This document shows positions 54,587-63,444 of a DNA stretch of 64,000 bases, piece after piece. Location of the stretch: assembly GCF_028290625.1 (NCBI RefSeq), contig NZ_JAQGJM010000021.1:89191-153190 (forward strand), given 5' to 3'. Each line of letters begins with the position of its first letter. Within the stretch, counting starts at the first letter, position 1. The notes under the pieces are model-generated. The model worked only from the letters and a program-made list of their open reading frames with translations. It ran no database searches and had not been told where the DNA came from. The translations under genes and the position numbers were made by a program. The DNA comes from Devosia sp. (GTDB lineage Bacteria; Pseudomonadota; Alphaproteobacteria; Rhizobiales; Devosiaceae).

Positions 54587-55702
54587 ATGACCAATATCGC
54601 CGATCGCCTGGACCAGACCATCGACCGCGCCATCGCTGAAAAGCGAATCGTCGGCTCGGTGCTCATGGTGCGCCGGAATGGGCGGGCGCTCTATGAAAAG
54701 GCGCACGGGCTGGCCGATCGCGAGGCCGGTCGTCCGATGACGATGGATGCTATCTTCCGCCTGTCGTCGCTGACCAAGCCGATCGTGGCGACGACGGTGC
54801 TGGCCATGGTGGATGCGGGCAGGCTGCGGCTCGATGACTTGGTGACCAAGCACCTGCCCGCCTTCAAACCGAGGCTGGCCGATGGTCGCGTGCCCGATAT
54901 CACGATCCATCATCTGCTGACGCATACTTCTGGATTGAGGAGCGGCCCGATCCTGACAGACGCAGAAACGGTAGCTGGCTTCAACAAATGGCATTTGAGT
55001 AACGACGACATGCTGGCGCGAATTGCAGCCCTACCGCTGCAATTCGTGCCCGGTAGTGCCTGGGCTTATGGCGTATCAACCGACGTGATCGGCGTGATCG
55101 TGGGCAAACTTGTGGATGGCACGCTGGAGGATGCGGTACGTCAATATGTGGCCGATCCTCTCGGCATGGTCGACAGTCGGTTTTCGGTGACCGACCCCGC
55201 TCGACTGACCGCTGCATATGGGGATGGGGTAGATGGCGCCGTGCTGATGAGCGACCCCCATATCGTGTCAAGTCCATTCGGCACGCTCACCTATGAGCCC
55301 TCGCGTATTTTCGATGTAAGCGCTTTCCAGTCGGCTGGTGGTGGCATGGCAGGAACCGGGCCGGACACGATGGCTTTGCTTGAAGCGCTGCGGATCGGCG
55401 GCGGCGACGTGCTGGGGCATGAGACTGCGGCTGTCGGTTTGGCCAACCAAACGCCCCAACTGCCCTATGCGCAGGCGCCGGGCTGGGGCTTCAGCTATAT
55501 TGGTGCCTGGCTGGATGACCCCAAGGTGGCCCAATCCCCTGCGGCGGCCGGGACCAATCGCTGGGGTGGCGTTTATGGGCATAACTGGTTCGTAGACAGG
55601 GCGAACGGGCTAACTGTCGTTTCGATGAGCAATACGGGGCTCGAGGGCTGCGACGGGCCATTCAAGGATCAGATTCGCGACGCTGTGTATGCCGGGCTAT
55701 AG
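54587..55702 (+). CDS. Serine hydrolase, beta-lactamase/class C-like (family VIII esterase-like)
   Basis: A 371-aa cytosolic protein of the beta-lactamase fold. The catalytic SxxK is Ser61-Leu-Thr-Lys64 (RLSSLTKP), and the tyrosine motif is near Tyr161 (WAYGVST) in place of the YxN of class C beta-lactamases; VYGHNWF is near the C-terminus. With no signal peptide, it resembles EstB-type esterases more than true beta-lactamases. Its ribosome binding site lies within the erpA terminator hairpin. It sits between erpA and xthA. Confidence 0.88.
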   Translation: MTNIADRLDQTIDRAIAEKRIVGSVLMVRRNGRALYEKAHGLADREAGRPMTMDAIFRLSSLTKPIVATTVLAMVDAGRLRLDDLVTKHLPAFKPRLADGRVPDITIHHLLTHTSGLRSGPILTDAETVAGFNKWHLSNDDMLARIAALPLQFVPGSAWAYGVSTDVIGVIVGKLVDGTLEDAVRQYVADPLGMVDSRFSVTDPARLTAAYGDGVDGAVLMSDPHIVSSPFGTLTYEPSRIFDVSAFQSAGGGMAGTGPDTMALLEALRIGGGDVLGHETAAVGLANQTPQLPYAQAPGWGFSYIGAWLDDPKVAQSPAAAGTNRWGGVYGHNWFVDRANGLTVVSMSNTGLEGCDGPFKDQIRDAVYAGL

Positions 55703-55755
55703 AGATTGCCCTTGAGGGATGCGGCTTGTAACTTGGGGCGGTCAGGGAGGCTGAG

Positions 55756-56535
55756 ATGCGGATTGCGACCTGGAATATCAACGGCATCAAGGCACGGCTG
55801 GAACTGCTGGTGAAATGGCTGGCCGAGGAAAAGCCGGACATCGTGTGCCTGCAGGAAATCAAGACCGTCGACGAGGGCTTTCCGCGCCTCGAGATCGAGG
55901 CGCTGGGCTATAACGTCGAAACCCACGGCCAGAAGAGCTGGAACGGCGTCGCCATCCTGTCGCTGGTGAAGTTCGACGAGGTGACACGGGGCCTGCCCGG
56001 CGATGACGCGGACGAGCAGTCGCGGTTGATCGAGGGCGTGTTCTCGGTCGAAACCGGCGCCATCCGCGTGTGCAATATCTACCTGCCCAACGGCAATCCG
56101 GTCGATACCGAGAAATTCCCCTACAAACTGCGCTGGATGGAGCGGCTGACGGCGTTCACCGAACAACGGCTGGCGCTGGAGGAGCCGTTCATCCTGCTCG
56201 GCGATTTCAACCTGATCCCGGCGCCGATCGATGCGCATGATCCGGACGCATGGTGGGGCGATGCGTTGTATCGGCCGGAGAGCCTGGAGCGATTCCGGAC
56301 GCTGAGCAATCTGGGGCTAACCGATGCGTTGCGCGCGACGACAGCCGGCCCGGTCTACACGTTCTGGGACTTCCAGGCCGGCGCATGGCGTCGCAACGCC
56401 GGCATCCGCATCGACCACCTGATGTTGTCGCCGCAAGCCGCCGATCGGCTAGATGGCGTGACCGTCCACAAGGACGTGCGCGGCTGGGACAAGCCGAGCG
56501 ACCACGTGCCGGTCGAGGGGCAGTTTAGTTTTTGA
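55756..56535 (+). CDS. xthA: Exodeoxyribonuclease III (AP endonuclease)
   Basis: Removes 3' blocks and cuts at abasic sites in base-excision repair. The 259-aa protein has MRIATWNINGIKARL, CLQEIKT (metal-binding Glu), NGVAILS, GDFNLIPAPIDAHDP (catalytic Asn/Asp), and a C-terminal RIDHLMLS then WDKPSDHVPV with the catalytic His. A GGAGG ribosome binding site precedes the ATG. It follows the serine hydrolase by about 50 nt on the same strand; a family C palindrome lies downstream. Confidence 0.96.
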   Translation: MRIATWNINGIKARLELLVKWLAEEKPDIVCLQEIKTVDEGFPRLEIEALGYNVETHGQKSWNGVAILSLVKFDEVTRGLPGDDADEQSRLIEGVFSVETGAIRVCNIYLPNGNPVDTEKFPYKLRWMERLTAFTEQRLALEEPFILLGDFNLIPAPIDAHDPDAWWGDALYRPESLERFRTLSNLGLTDALRATTAGPVYTFWDFQAGAWRRNAGIRIDHLMLSPQAADRLDGVTVHKDVRGWDKPSDHVPVEGQFSF

Positions 56536-56594
56536 GGGATAATCCACTCAACCTGGACCTCTAGGGAAGCGCTCCCGTCGCCAAAAACTCCGCT

Positions 56595-56673
56595 CTTCCC
56601 GCGGACTTGATCCGCGGGCCACTGTCAGTCTAGCACCGGTGGTGAGAGGCCCGCGGATCAAGTCCGCGGGAAG
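56595..56673. repeat. Palindromic repeat, family C copy 2
   Basis: Perfect 26-bp inverted repeat: 56595-56620 (CTTCCCGCGGACTTGATCCG...) and 56648-56673, with a 27-nt loop. Arm core and internal CCGCGGA-CTTGA-TCCGCGG dyad match the copy at 40678-40782. It lies between the convergent xthA and SEL1 genes and may be their shared terminator. Confidence 0.9.
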
Positions 56674-56723
56674 GACGGTGGGTGCGTGAGATTGCGCCCG
56701 ATGGATGAACTGAACGGCTAGCC

Positions 56724-57536
56724 TTAAAGCCCGCCGAACTGCGTCCCGAGCGTATCGGCCATCTTTACGGCATCGCTGCGCTGATCGGCTGTCGCGACCG
56801 ACATTGCCCGGTTGAGCAGTTCATCGACCCAGTCGGCATCGGCGGTGCCGGCGACGCGCTTGTGGGCTAGCGTCAGCCACATCAGGCCTTCGACTGGCTG
56901 CGGCTCCAAGCCCTGGATACCGTTGAACAGCAGGTCGCCGAGCTTGGCTTGCGCCAGGGCGTGGCCCTTGCGGGCGGCCAGCGAGAACCAGCGGGCACTC
57001 TGCAGCGGATTGATGCCGAGGCCACCTTCTTCGAGGTACAGCTCGCCGACGCGGTATTGCGCATCGGCGTCGCCGAAGTAGGACGCAGCGTGCAGCAGCA
57101 GGGCATGCGAGCGGTTGGCGTCGGCCTGGATACCGGCGTCCGGCAGGCCATCGCGGTAATATTCGCCGACCTTGACGAAGGACTGGGCAACGATGTCGGC
57201 CTCGATGCCCTTGGGCGCCGCGTCGGCATGCTGATTGGCGATCTGGGAGAAATAGCCGAAGGCCTTGGCCTGGTCTTTCTCCACGCCCTCGCCGTTTTCA
57301 TACATGGTGCCGAGCTGCCACATGGCCATGGGCTGGCCGGCATCGGCGGCATCTTCCAGCGCGCCGAGCAAGTCGTCGCGCGATACGCCGCCGCCTGCCC
57401 CGTCGAGCATATTGGCCATGCCAAGGGCGGCGTCGGCCGCTGTCTGCGCATAAGCAGGCGCCATTGTGACCGACATGGTCATCATGATCAGCGCCGCCGT
57501 AGCGGAAATCAGGGATTGGTCCCTAATGACCCGCAT
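56724..57536 (-). CDS. SEL1-repeat protein, exported
   Basis: A 270-aa protein with a signal peptide (MRVIRDQSLISATAALIMM and following; cleavage near AYA|QT), followed by several SEL1-type helical repeats of about 36 residues, such as AMWQLGTMYENGEGVEKDQAKAFGYF (read in parts), QYRVGELYLEEGGLG and AQAKLGDLLFNGI. SEL1 repeats mediate protein contacts. I chose the second of two adjacent ATGs because the AAAGGAG site is better spaced. The frame continues upstream for 139 codons without a stop, but with no supporting start or domain. Confidence 0.82.
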   Translation of the reverse strand: MRVIRDQSLISATAALIMMTMSVTMAPAYAQTAADAALGMANMLDGAGGGVSRDDLLGALEDAADAGQPMAMWQLGTMYENGEGVEKDQAKAFGYFSQIANQHADAAPKGIEADIVAQSFVKVGEYYRDGLPDAGIQADANRSHALLLHAASYFGDADAQYRVGELYLEEGGLGINPLQSARWFSLAARKGHALAQAKLGDLLFNGIQGLEPQPVEGLMWLTLAHKRVAGTADADWVDELLNRAMSVATADQRSDAVKMADTLGTQFGGL

Positions 57537-57831
57537 CATACTCCTTTTGCCGGCCCAAAAGCCGGCGAACTTTCCATCGAGCCTGCGCGGCTGAAGTCTG
57601 CTGCGCATCGCGCCCCGCTGGGCGCGTATATCGCTCGTCATTTTTGCCGAACCCTCGGCCGGAATGGCAGAACGGGTTCGCGTTAAGACATTAGTAAACC
57701 GCGTTTGTGACCGCATTTGAGCCGACCAGTTCACCGGCTCGCGATCGCGTCCGGAAGAAACCGCCAAGCTCGTTTGCCAAGGGCTCAATAGAGGCTCATT
57801 CCGTTTATCAGCACTCCCATTCAACCCCTTG

Positions 57832-57860
57832 TCATTCAATTGCGAATAGCAATTGAATGA
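57832..57860. repeat. 12-bp AT-rich perfect inverted repeat
   Basis: TCATTCAATTGC (57832-57843) and GCAATTGAATGA (57849-57860) around loop GAATA. Unlike the repeat families here, it is AT-rich. No T-run follows on either strand, so an operator or RNA hairpin is as likely as a terminator. Confidence 0.6.
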
Positions 57861-58088
57861 AGCGGCCATTTTTACTGGATGGGCGTGAATTGCAGTGAGG
57901 ATGGCCCGCTGTCGAACCATTCCCCAGATGCCACCCGCCAATCGCGTTGTCATTCTGGTTTAGGGTTAGATTGTGGCGGGAAACATCGCCAAATGATTGA
58001 CGACAAGGGTGCGGAAATGGAATCGCAGGGGCTGTTGCGAAATCGTCACAGAAGATGAGGCCGCTCGCGGACCAACCCACCCCCACAG

Positions 58089-58168
58089 GGTCATTCCCGC
58101 GCAGGCGGGAACCTCCGTTACCGGGCCAACGATGGCTAACAGAGGTTCCCGCCTGCGCGGGAATGACC
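58089..58168. repeat. Palindromic repeat, family B copy 2
   Basis: Perfect 27-bp inverted repeat beginning GGTCATTCCCGCGCAGGCGG and ending with its complement; the 26-nt arms are 58090-58115 and 58142-58167, plus one more outer pair. It differs from copy 1 (16557-16660) mainly in compensating arm changes (GCGCAGGC versus GCGAAGGC), keeping the stem intact. Confidence 0.9.
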
Positions 58169-58212
58169 TAGTGCGTGTTGATCGTACCGGTAAGCCTATG
58201 GCAGTGGTGGCC

Positions 58213-59220
58213 CTACAGCCAGCGCTTCCCGCGCATCCACCAGACGATGCCGAGCGCGATCAGTAGTAGGCCGACGCAGACACTCCAGAACGAATGGTTG
58301 TTGTCGGAAAACGGAATGCCGGCCACGTTCATCCCGAGTACGCCAGTGAGCAGTGTCAGCGGCATGAACACCACGGTGACGGCGGCCAGGATCAGCATGG
58401 TCTTGTTCATCTGCTCGGCACGGGCGTCAATAATCTGTTCGTGCACCAGCACGGCGCGTTCGGACATTGCCTGAAGCTCATCCCCGATCCGCGCCGCCCG
58501 GGCCGAGGCCTCGCGCAGCCGCAAGCGATCACGGGTGGTGAAGAAGCTCAAATCCTCGATTTCGAGCGTATTGAGCATGTCGCGCTGTGGCCAGACCAGG
58601 CGACGAAAGCTGATCAGGGTGCGTCGCAGGTGCGAGAGTTGGTTCTGCGCCTTGGAGGTGTGCTGGACGATCAGCGATTCCTCGATGTCGTCGAGCCGGT
58701 CGCCGAGCATTTCCACCAGCGGCTCCAGCCGGTCGGCTGCGCGCAGCCCGAGGCGAGCGACGAGGTCGGCGGGAGAGACCGGAGCGTGATGCGACTGTTC
58801 CCACTGCGTGATGCCGAGGAAATCGGGCACATTCAGCTCGGATGAGATAATCACCCTGCCCTTTTCGATCCACAGCGTCATCAATTGGCGGCCGATATCG
58901 TCGGGTTCGGCACCGGGGCGGGCGACGCGCATCACCACCATAGCGCGGTCATCGAGCACGATGCAGCGCGAGCGGGTGCTGGGCACGGTCAGCAGATCGG
59001 CGTTGAACGGTCCGAGCTCGCCCTTGAGCCAGACCTTGAAGGCAGGCTCCTTGGACTTACCGCTGACGACAATGAACCCGCGTGCCGGCACCACCGGCTT
59101 TTCCGCCGATGGGACCTGACGCACGACACCGCCCTTGCCGTCAAAGACCAGCAGGATGGTGGCGCCGATGGTGCCTTCAACGGTCGGATCGGCCGGTGGC
59201 TGGCGGGGGATGTCGTCCAT
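58213..59220 (-). CDS. CorA-family divalent-cation transporter, ZntB-like
   Basis: A 335-aa protein of the CorA superfamily. A large cytosolic N-terminal funnel domain is followed by a long helix (about 190-280) and two C-terminal spans with the GMN motif between them (LLTGVLGMNVAGIPF, close to residue 300). GMNVxGIP is characteristic of ZntB, which transports Zn. No basic-sphincter or metal-sensor assignment can be made from sequence. Downstream of valS by 7 nt on the same strand, so probably co-transcribed. Confidence 0.9.
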   Translation of the reverse strand: MDDIPRQPPADPTVEGTIGATILLVFDGKGGVVRQVPSAEKPVVPARGFIVVSGKSKEPAFKVWLKGELGPFNADLLTVPSTRSRCIVLDDRAMVVMRVARPGAEPDDIGRQLMTLWIEKGRVIISSELNVPDFLGITQWEQSHHAPVSPADLVARLGLRAADRLEPLVEMLGDRLDDIEESLIVQHTSKAQNQLSHLRRTLISFRRLVWPQRDMLNTLEIEDLSFFTTRDRLRLREASARAARIGDELQAMSERAVLVHEQIIDARAEQMNKTMLILAAVTVVFMPLTLLTGVLGMNVAGIPFSDNNHSFWSVCVGLLLIALGIVWWMRGKRWL

Positions 59221-59227
59221 TTTGGGG

Positions 59228-62065
59228 CTAGCTCAAGCGCTTGAGGGCTTCAAGGATATGATCGCGTCGTTCTACGGCAGCTTGACGACGGGCTTTCTGC
59301 TCCTCGATCACTTCTTCGGGCGCCTTGGCGACGAACTGCTCGTTACCGAGCTTCTTGTCGATCTGGGAGATTTCAGCGTTCAACTTGTCGACCTCCTTGG
59401 AGAGGCGGGCCTTTTCCACGGCGAGATCGATGAAGTCGGCCAGCGGCAGTGCCCAGGTGGCTTCGCCGACGACGAACTGGGCCGAATTGGCCGGGGCCGT
59501 TGCCTGCGGGGTGATATCCTCCAGCCGCGCCAAGCGGGTGATCAGCGAGGTGCCGGCGACGAGGCGAGCGAGCGTCGTCTCGGACGCGCCAACCACCACC
59601 AGCGACAGCTTGGCGCTGGCCGGCACGTTCATTTCGCTGCGCACGGAGCGGGCGTTGGAAATGACGTCGATCAGCCATGACAATTCGGCATCGGCTTTGG
59701 CATCTTCCAAACCGGCCAGATCTGGCCATTGACCCAGAATCAGCAGGTTCTCGCGCGCCGGGCCGGTCTTGCCGGTTTCGGCCCACAGCTCTTCGGTAAC
59801 GAAGGGCATGAAGGGGTGCAGGATCGCCAGGATCTGGTCGAGTGCCCAGGCAGCAGTGGCGCGGGTTTCGGCCTTGGCGGCTTCGTTTTCGCCCATGAAG
59901 ACGGGCTTGGCGAACTCGACATACCAGTCGCAGAAGGTGCCCCAGACGAAGTCATAGGCGGCGTTTGCGGCTTCGTTGAACTTGAAGTCTTCGATGCCCT
60001 TGGTGACGGCGGCAGCGCCACGCGCGGTGGCGCCGATGATCCAGCGGTTGAGCGGCAGTGTGGTCGCCTTGGGATCAAAGCCCTCGACGCGGAAGCACTC
60101 GTTCATTTCGAGGAACCGCGCGGCGTTCCACAGCTTGGTGACGAAGTTGCGATAGCCCTCGACGCGGCTGGTGGCCAGCTTGATGTCGCGGCCTTGCGCA
60201 GCCATGGCGGCCAGCGTGAAGCGGGTGGCATCGGCGCCGTACTGGTCGATCAGCTCCAGCGGATCGATGACGTTGCCCTTGGACTTCGACATCTTCTGGC
60301 CGTTCTTGTCGCGAACAAGCGCGTGAATATAGACGGTGTGGAACGGCTCGACGGGATTGCCGTCCGCGTCCTTCATGAAGTGCATGCCCATCTGCATCAT
60401 CCGGACGACCCAGAATGGGATGATGTCGAAACCGGTGACAAGAACGTTGGTCGGATAGTAGCGCTCAAGCTCGGGCGTCTGATCCGGCCAGCCGAGCGTC
60501 GAAAACGGCCAGAGAGCGGATGAGAACCAGGTTTCGAGCACGTCTTCGTCGCGCGTCAGGATTTCGCCCGGCTTGAAGTTTTCGAGCAGGTCTTCGACGA
60601 GAGCCTTCATCGGGCCTTCGTGCGAGAGATAGTGCTGGATTGCCGCCTGCAGGGCTTCTTCTTCCGTCTTCTCGACGAAGACCTGGCCGTCCGGTCCATA
60701 CCAGGCAGGAATCTGATGGCCCCACCAGAGCTGGCGCGAGATGCACCACGGCTGGATGTTCTCCATCCACTGGAAATAGGTGTTTTCCCAGCTCTTCGGG
60801 ACGAACTTCGTCCGTCCTTCGCGAACCGAGGCAATCGCCGGCTGGGCGAGCGTCTTGTTGTCGACCCACCATTGCTCCGTCAGCCGCGGCTCGATCGGCA
60901 CGCCGCCGCGGTCGCCATGGGGCACCATGTGCTTATGTGGCTCGATCGCATCGAGGAGACCGGCCTCTTCCATGATGCGGACAACGATCTTGCGGGCTTC
61001 AAAACGATCCTTGCCCTCCAGCTCGTCCCAGGCGCCGTGCAGAGCTTCCGGATCATCGAGGCCTTCGAGGAAATCCTCATTGTCCTTGATGGTGATCGTC
61101 GCATCGATATTGAGAATGTTGATGCGACGCAGGCCGGTGCGCTTGCCGACTTCGAAGTCGTTGAAATCATGCGCGGGGGTCATCTTGACGGCGCCGGTGC
61201 CGGCAGTCGGATCGGCATAATCGTCGGCAACGATCGGGATCCGGCGACCGACGATCGGCAGGATGACATGCTTGCCGACGATGGACTTGTAGCGTTCGTC
61301 CTCGGGGTTCACCGCAACGCCGGTATCACCCAGCAGGGTTTCAGGGCGTGTGGTGGCGACGACGAGATAGTCGCGCGTCTCGAACTCGGTGGCTTTGCCT
61401 TCCTCGTCGAAGGCAACAGGATGCTGATAGGTAACGCCCTCTTCGAGCGGGTAGCGAAGGTGCCAGAGATTGCCCTTGACCTCGATCTGCTCGACTTCCA
61501 TGTCGGAAATCGCCGTCAGGAGCTTAGGGTCCCAGTTGACCAGGCGCTTGTCCTTGTAGATCAGGCCTTCCTTGTAGAGCGTGACGAAAACTTCAAGGAC
61601 GGCAGCCGACAGGCCTTCGTCCATCGTGAAGCGCTCGCGCGACCAGTCGCAGGAGGCGCCAAGGCGCTTCAGTTGATTGAAGATCAGGCCACCGGATTCT
61701 TCCTTCCACTCCCAGATCTTGTCGATGAAGGCTTCACGGCCCATCTCGCGACGACCCGGAAGCTGCTGTTCCATCAGCTTACGCTCGACGACCATCTGCG
61801 TGGCGATGCCGGCATGGTCCATGCCGGGCTGCCAGAGCACGTCCTTGCCGCGCATGCGCTCGAAGCGCACCAGGATGTCCTGCAGCGTGTTGTTGAGCGC
61901 ATGGCCCATATGCAGCGAGCCGGTAACGTTCGGCGGCGGGATGACGATGGTGAATGTTTCGGCATCCGGCTTGGCATTGGCGCCGGCGCGAAAAGCGTCC
62001 GCCTCGTCCCACTTGCGGGCGATCTTCGGTTCGACAGCGGCGGAATCATAGGTCTTTTCGAGCAT
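59228..62065 (-). CDS. valS: Valyl-tRNA synthetase
   Basis: Class I synthetase (945 aa) charging tRNA-Val with editing of threonine. N-terminal HIGH motif in PPPNVTGSLHMGHALNNT; the editing domain includes TTRPETLLGDTGVAV; the KMSKS loop is KMSKSKGNVIDP; a C-terminal coiled-coil (VEKARLSKEVDKLNAEISQI and following) is typical of ValS. Downstream of popZ and upstream of the ZntB-like gene on the same strand. Confidence 0.97.
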   Translation of the reverse strand: MLEKTYDSAAVEPKIARKWDEADAFRAGANAKPDAETFTIVIPPPNVTGSLHMGHALNNTLQDILVRFERMRGKDVLWQPGMDHAGIATQMVVERKLMEQQLPGRREMGREAFIDKIWEWKEESGGLIFNQLKRLGASCDWSRERFTMDEGLSAAVLEVFVTLYKEGLIYKDKRLVNWDPKLLTAISDMEVEQIEVKGNLWHLRYPLEEGVTYQHPVAFDEEGKATEFETRDYLVVATTRPETLLGDTGVAVNPEDERYKSIVGKHVILPIVGRRIPIVADDYADPTAGTGAVKMTPAHDFNDFEVGKRTGLRRINILNIDATITIKDNEDFLEGLDDPEALHGAWDELEGKDRFEARKIVVRIMEEAGLLDAIEPHKHMVPHGDRGGVPIEPRLTEQWWVDNKTLAQPAIASVREGRTKFVPKSWENTYFQWMENIQPWCISRQLWWGHQIPAWYGPDGQVFVEKTEEEALQAAIQHYLSHEGPMKALVEDLLENFKPGEILTRDEDVLETWFSSALWPFSTLGWPDQTPELERYYPTNVLVTGFDIIPFWVVRMMQMGMHFMKDADGNPVEPFHTVYIHALVRDKNGQKMSKSKGNVIDPLELIDQYGADATRFTLAAMAAQGRDIKLATSRVEGYRNFVTKLWNAARFLEMNECFRVEGFDPKATTLPLNRWIIGATARGAAAVTKGIEDFKFNEAANAAYDFVWGTFCDWYVEFAKPVFMGENEAAKAETRATAAWALDQILAILHPFMPFVTEELWAETGKTGPARENLLILGQWPDLAGLEDAKADAELSWLIDVISNARSVRSEMNVPASAKLSLVVVGASETTLARLVAGTSLITRLARLEDITPQATAPANSAQFVVGEATWALPLADFIDLAVEKARLSKEVDKLNAEISQIDKKLGNEQFVAKAPEEVIEEQKARRQAAVERRDHILEALKRLS

Positions 62066-62182
62066 TTGGGGACCGGATCTGGTGTGTTTTCAGGTTCCGG
62101 TTGGTAAATAGGATGGCTGCCGGCAAGTCAATAAAAAAGCCGCCCCGGAGACCGGAGCGGCGCTTAGCCATGCCTCAGGAGA

Positions 62183-63202
62183 TCAGCGACGCGGACCCCG
62201 TGCCACCCGTTCGATCTCCTCGCGCACAAGGCGCTCCACGAGGGTCGGAAGATTGTCGTCAAGCCATTCCTGCAGCATCGGCCGCAACATGTCCTGGGCG
62301 ACTTCATCGAGCGAACGGCGCTCCTGACCAAGCGCTGCCGCCAGCTCATCGAAGGAGCGGGCGACCTGCTCGCCGGTTGCTTCCGAGACCAGCATTTTCT
62401 GAACTTCTTCCTGCACCTGCGGAAGGAAGCGAGTTTCCTGTTCCGGCGGGATCGGCAAAGGCTGGGGTTGTGGGGCTTCGGCAAAACTCGGCGTCGGCGC
62501 GGCCCGCACATAGGCGGGCGCGGGAGACGGATCGCTGAAGCCGGCAAACGGATTGGTAGGCGCCTGCTGCCGTGGCACCGACTGCGGCGTTTGTTCAACG
62601 GGCCGGATCTGGACAACGACCTGAGGCACCTCGATATGGACGTCCTGGGCGTGGACTTCCGGCACATCGGTTTCCGCGTGAGCTTCGACAGCAACAACTT
62701 CCGGAGCCGTCATCGGCTGGGCGGTAGGCGCTTCGGCCACGGGCTCAGGCCGCTCAGGCTCCTCGTGGGTAAATCTGACTTCCGCAAGGCGGGCGGCCAT
62801 TGCCGGTGGCAATTCGCGCTGCGGCGGCGCCTCTCTGGCGGGATTCAATTGCGCCGAATTCCGCTCGGAAGCAGCGCGAACACGCGCTGCAACATCGGCA
62901 AGCGACAAGGTCCGGGGTTCGGGCGCAGCATCGCGCTGCTGGCCTGCGGAATTGGCAGCGACGAAACGTGCATCGGGCACAGCTGCAGGTGATGGGGGAA
63001 TATCGTTGAGTTCGGCAGCGGCGAGATCGTCGTCGATCGTCAGGCGGATGTCCTCGATTTCCTCATCGGACAACTCGTAAACGGGAGGGAGCGAGGCCGA
63101 AATGGATTTGCCGGCGCCGGGTTCATTGCTCTCGATGATCTTACGGATCGAGGCAAGAATTTCTTCCATGGACGGTTCACGCGCTACATTTGGCTGAGCC
63201 AT
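62183..63202 (-). CDS. popZ: Polar organizing protein PopZ homologue (DUF2497)
   Basis: Self-assembling polar scaffold, in relatives anchoring the ParB-parS complex at cell poles. The 339-aa protein starts MAQPNVAREPSMEEILASIR, the conserved N-terminal helix that binds clients. A long Pro/Ala/Glu-rich disordered middle follows, and the C-terminal oligomerisation helices close the protein (SFDELAAALGQERRSLDEVA, then DMLRPMLQEWLDDNLPTLVE). I set the start at 63202; 13 upstream residues are not family-like. About 120 nt upstream of valS, same strand. Confidence 0.92.
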   Translation of the reverse strand: MAQPNVAREPSMEEILASIRKIIESNEPGAGKSISASLPPVYELSDEEIEDIRLTIDDDLAAAELNDIPPSPAAVPDARFVAANSAGQQRDAAPEPRTLSLADVAARVRAASERNSAQLNPAREAPPQRELPPAMAARLAEVRFTHEEPERPEPVAEAPTAQPMTAPEVVAVEAHAETDVPEVHAQDVHIEVPQVVVQIRPVEQTPQSVPRQQAPTNPFAGFSDPSPAPAYVRAAPTPSFAEAPQPQPLPIPPEQETRFLPQVQEEVQKMLVSEATGEQVARSFDELAAALGQERRSLDEVAQDMLRPMLQEWLDDNLPTLVERLVREEIERVARGPRR

Positions 63203-63391
63203 TTTTATCCCCGTTATCCTGAACGACGACCGGAATTCCAAGACGCGGCATCCGAATCACCGCCACCTTAGGATACTCTCATGGAGAAAAAAATCACCGC
63301 GAATCAACTAACTGCGCTGGTGCACAGCTTTGTTGGCGGTGTCCAGAGGCAACATCCCGCTGTTTGAAATGCCTTGATCTTCGACGGGAAA

Positions 63392-63410
63392 CGGGCGCTC
63401 GAAGCGCCCG
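63392..63410 (-). terminator. Probable terminator after pcm
   Basis: Perfect 8-bp stem (CGGGCGCT with AGCGCCCG) and loop CGA; on the pcm transcript it is followed by GTTTCCC, a weak U tract. It lies 35 nt after the pcm stop. Confidence 0.55.
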
Positions 63411-63444
63411 CCGACCAAACACAGTCGAAACCGAGTTCGCTTCC

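Larger units (their letters stand above)
57537..58212. other. Large intergenic region upstream of SEL1 gene
   Basis: About 675 nt with no convincing gene; a long open frame on the minus strand is an extension of the SEL1 frame with atypical composition. It contains a GCCGGC-n6-GCCGGC hairpin next to the SEL1 ribosome binding site (57549-57566), a 12-bp perfect inverted repeat (57832-57860), and a family B palindrome (58089-58168). A small RNA or regulatory function cannot be excluded. Confidence 0.5.

Noticed and set aside
54587..55702. True class C beta-lactamase
   Set aside because: No signal peptide, and the YxN and KTG motifs are not intact; EstB-like serine hydrolase fits better.
57537..57953. 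139-codon upstream extension of the SEL1 protein
   Set aside because: The signal peptide begins at 57536 with a good ribosome site; the extension would bury the signal peptide and has no domain.
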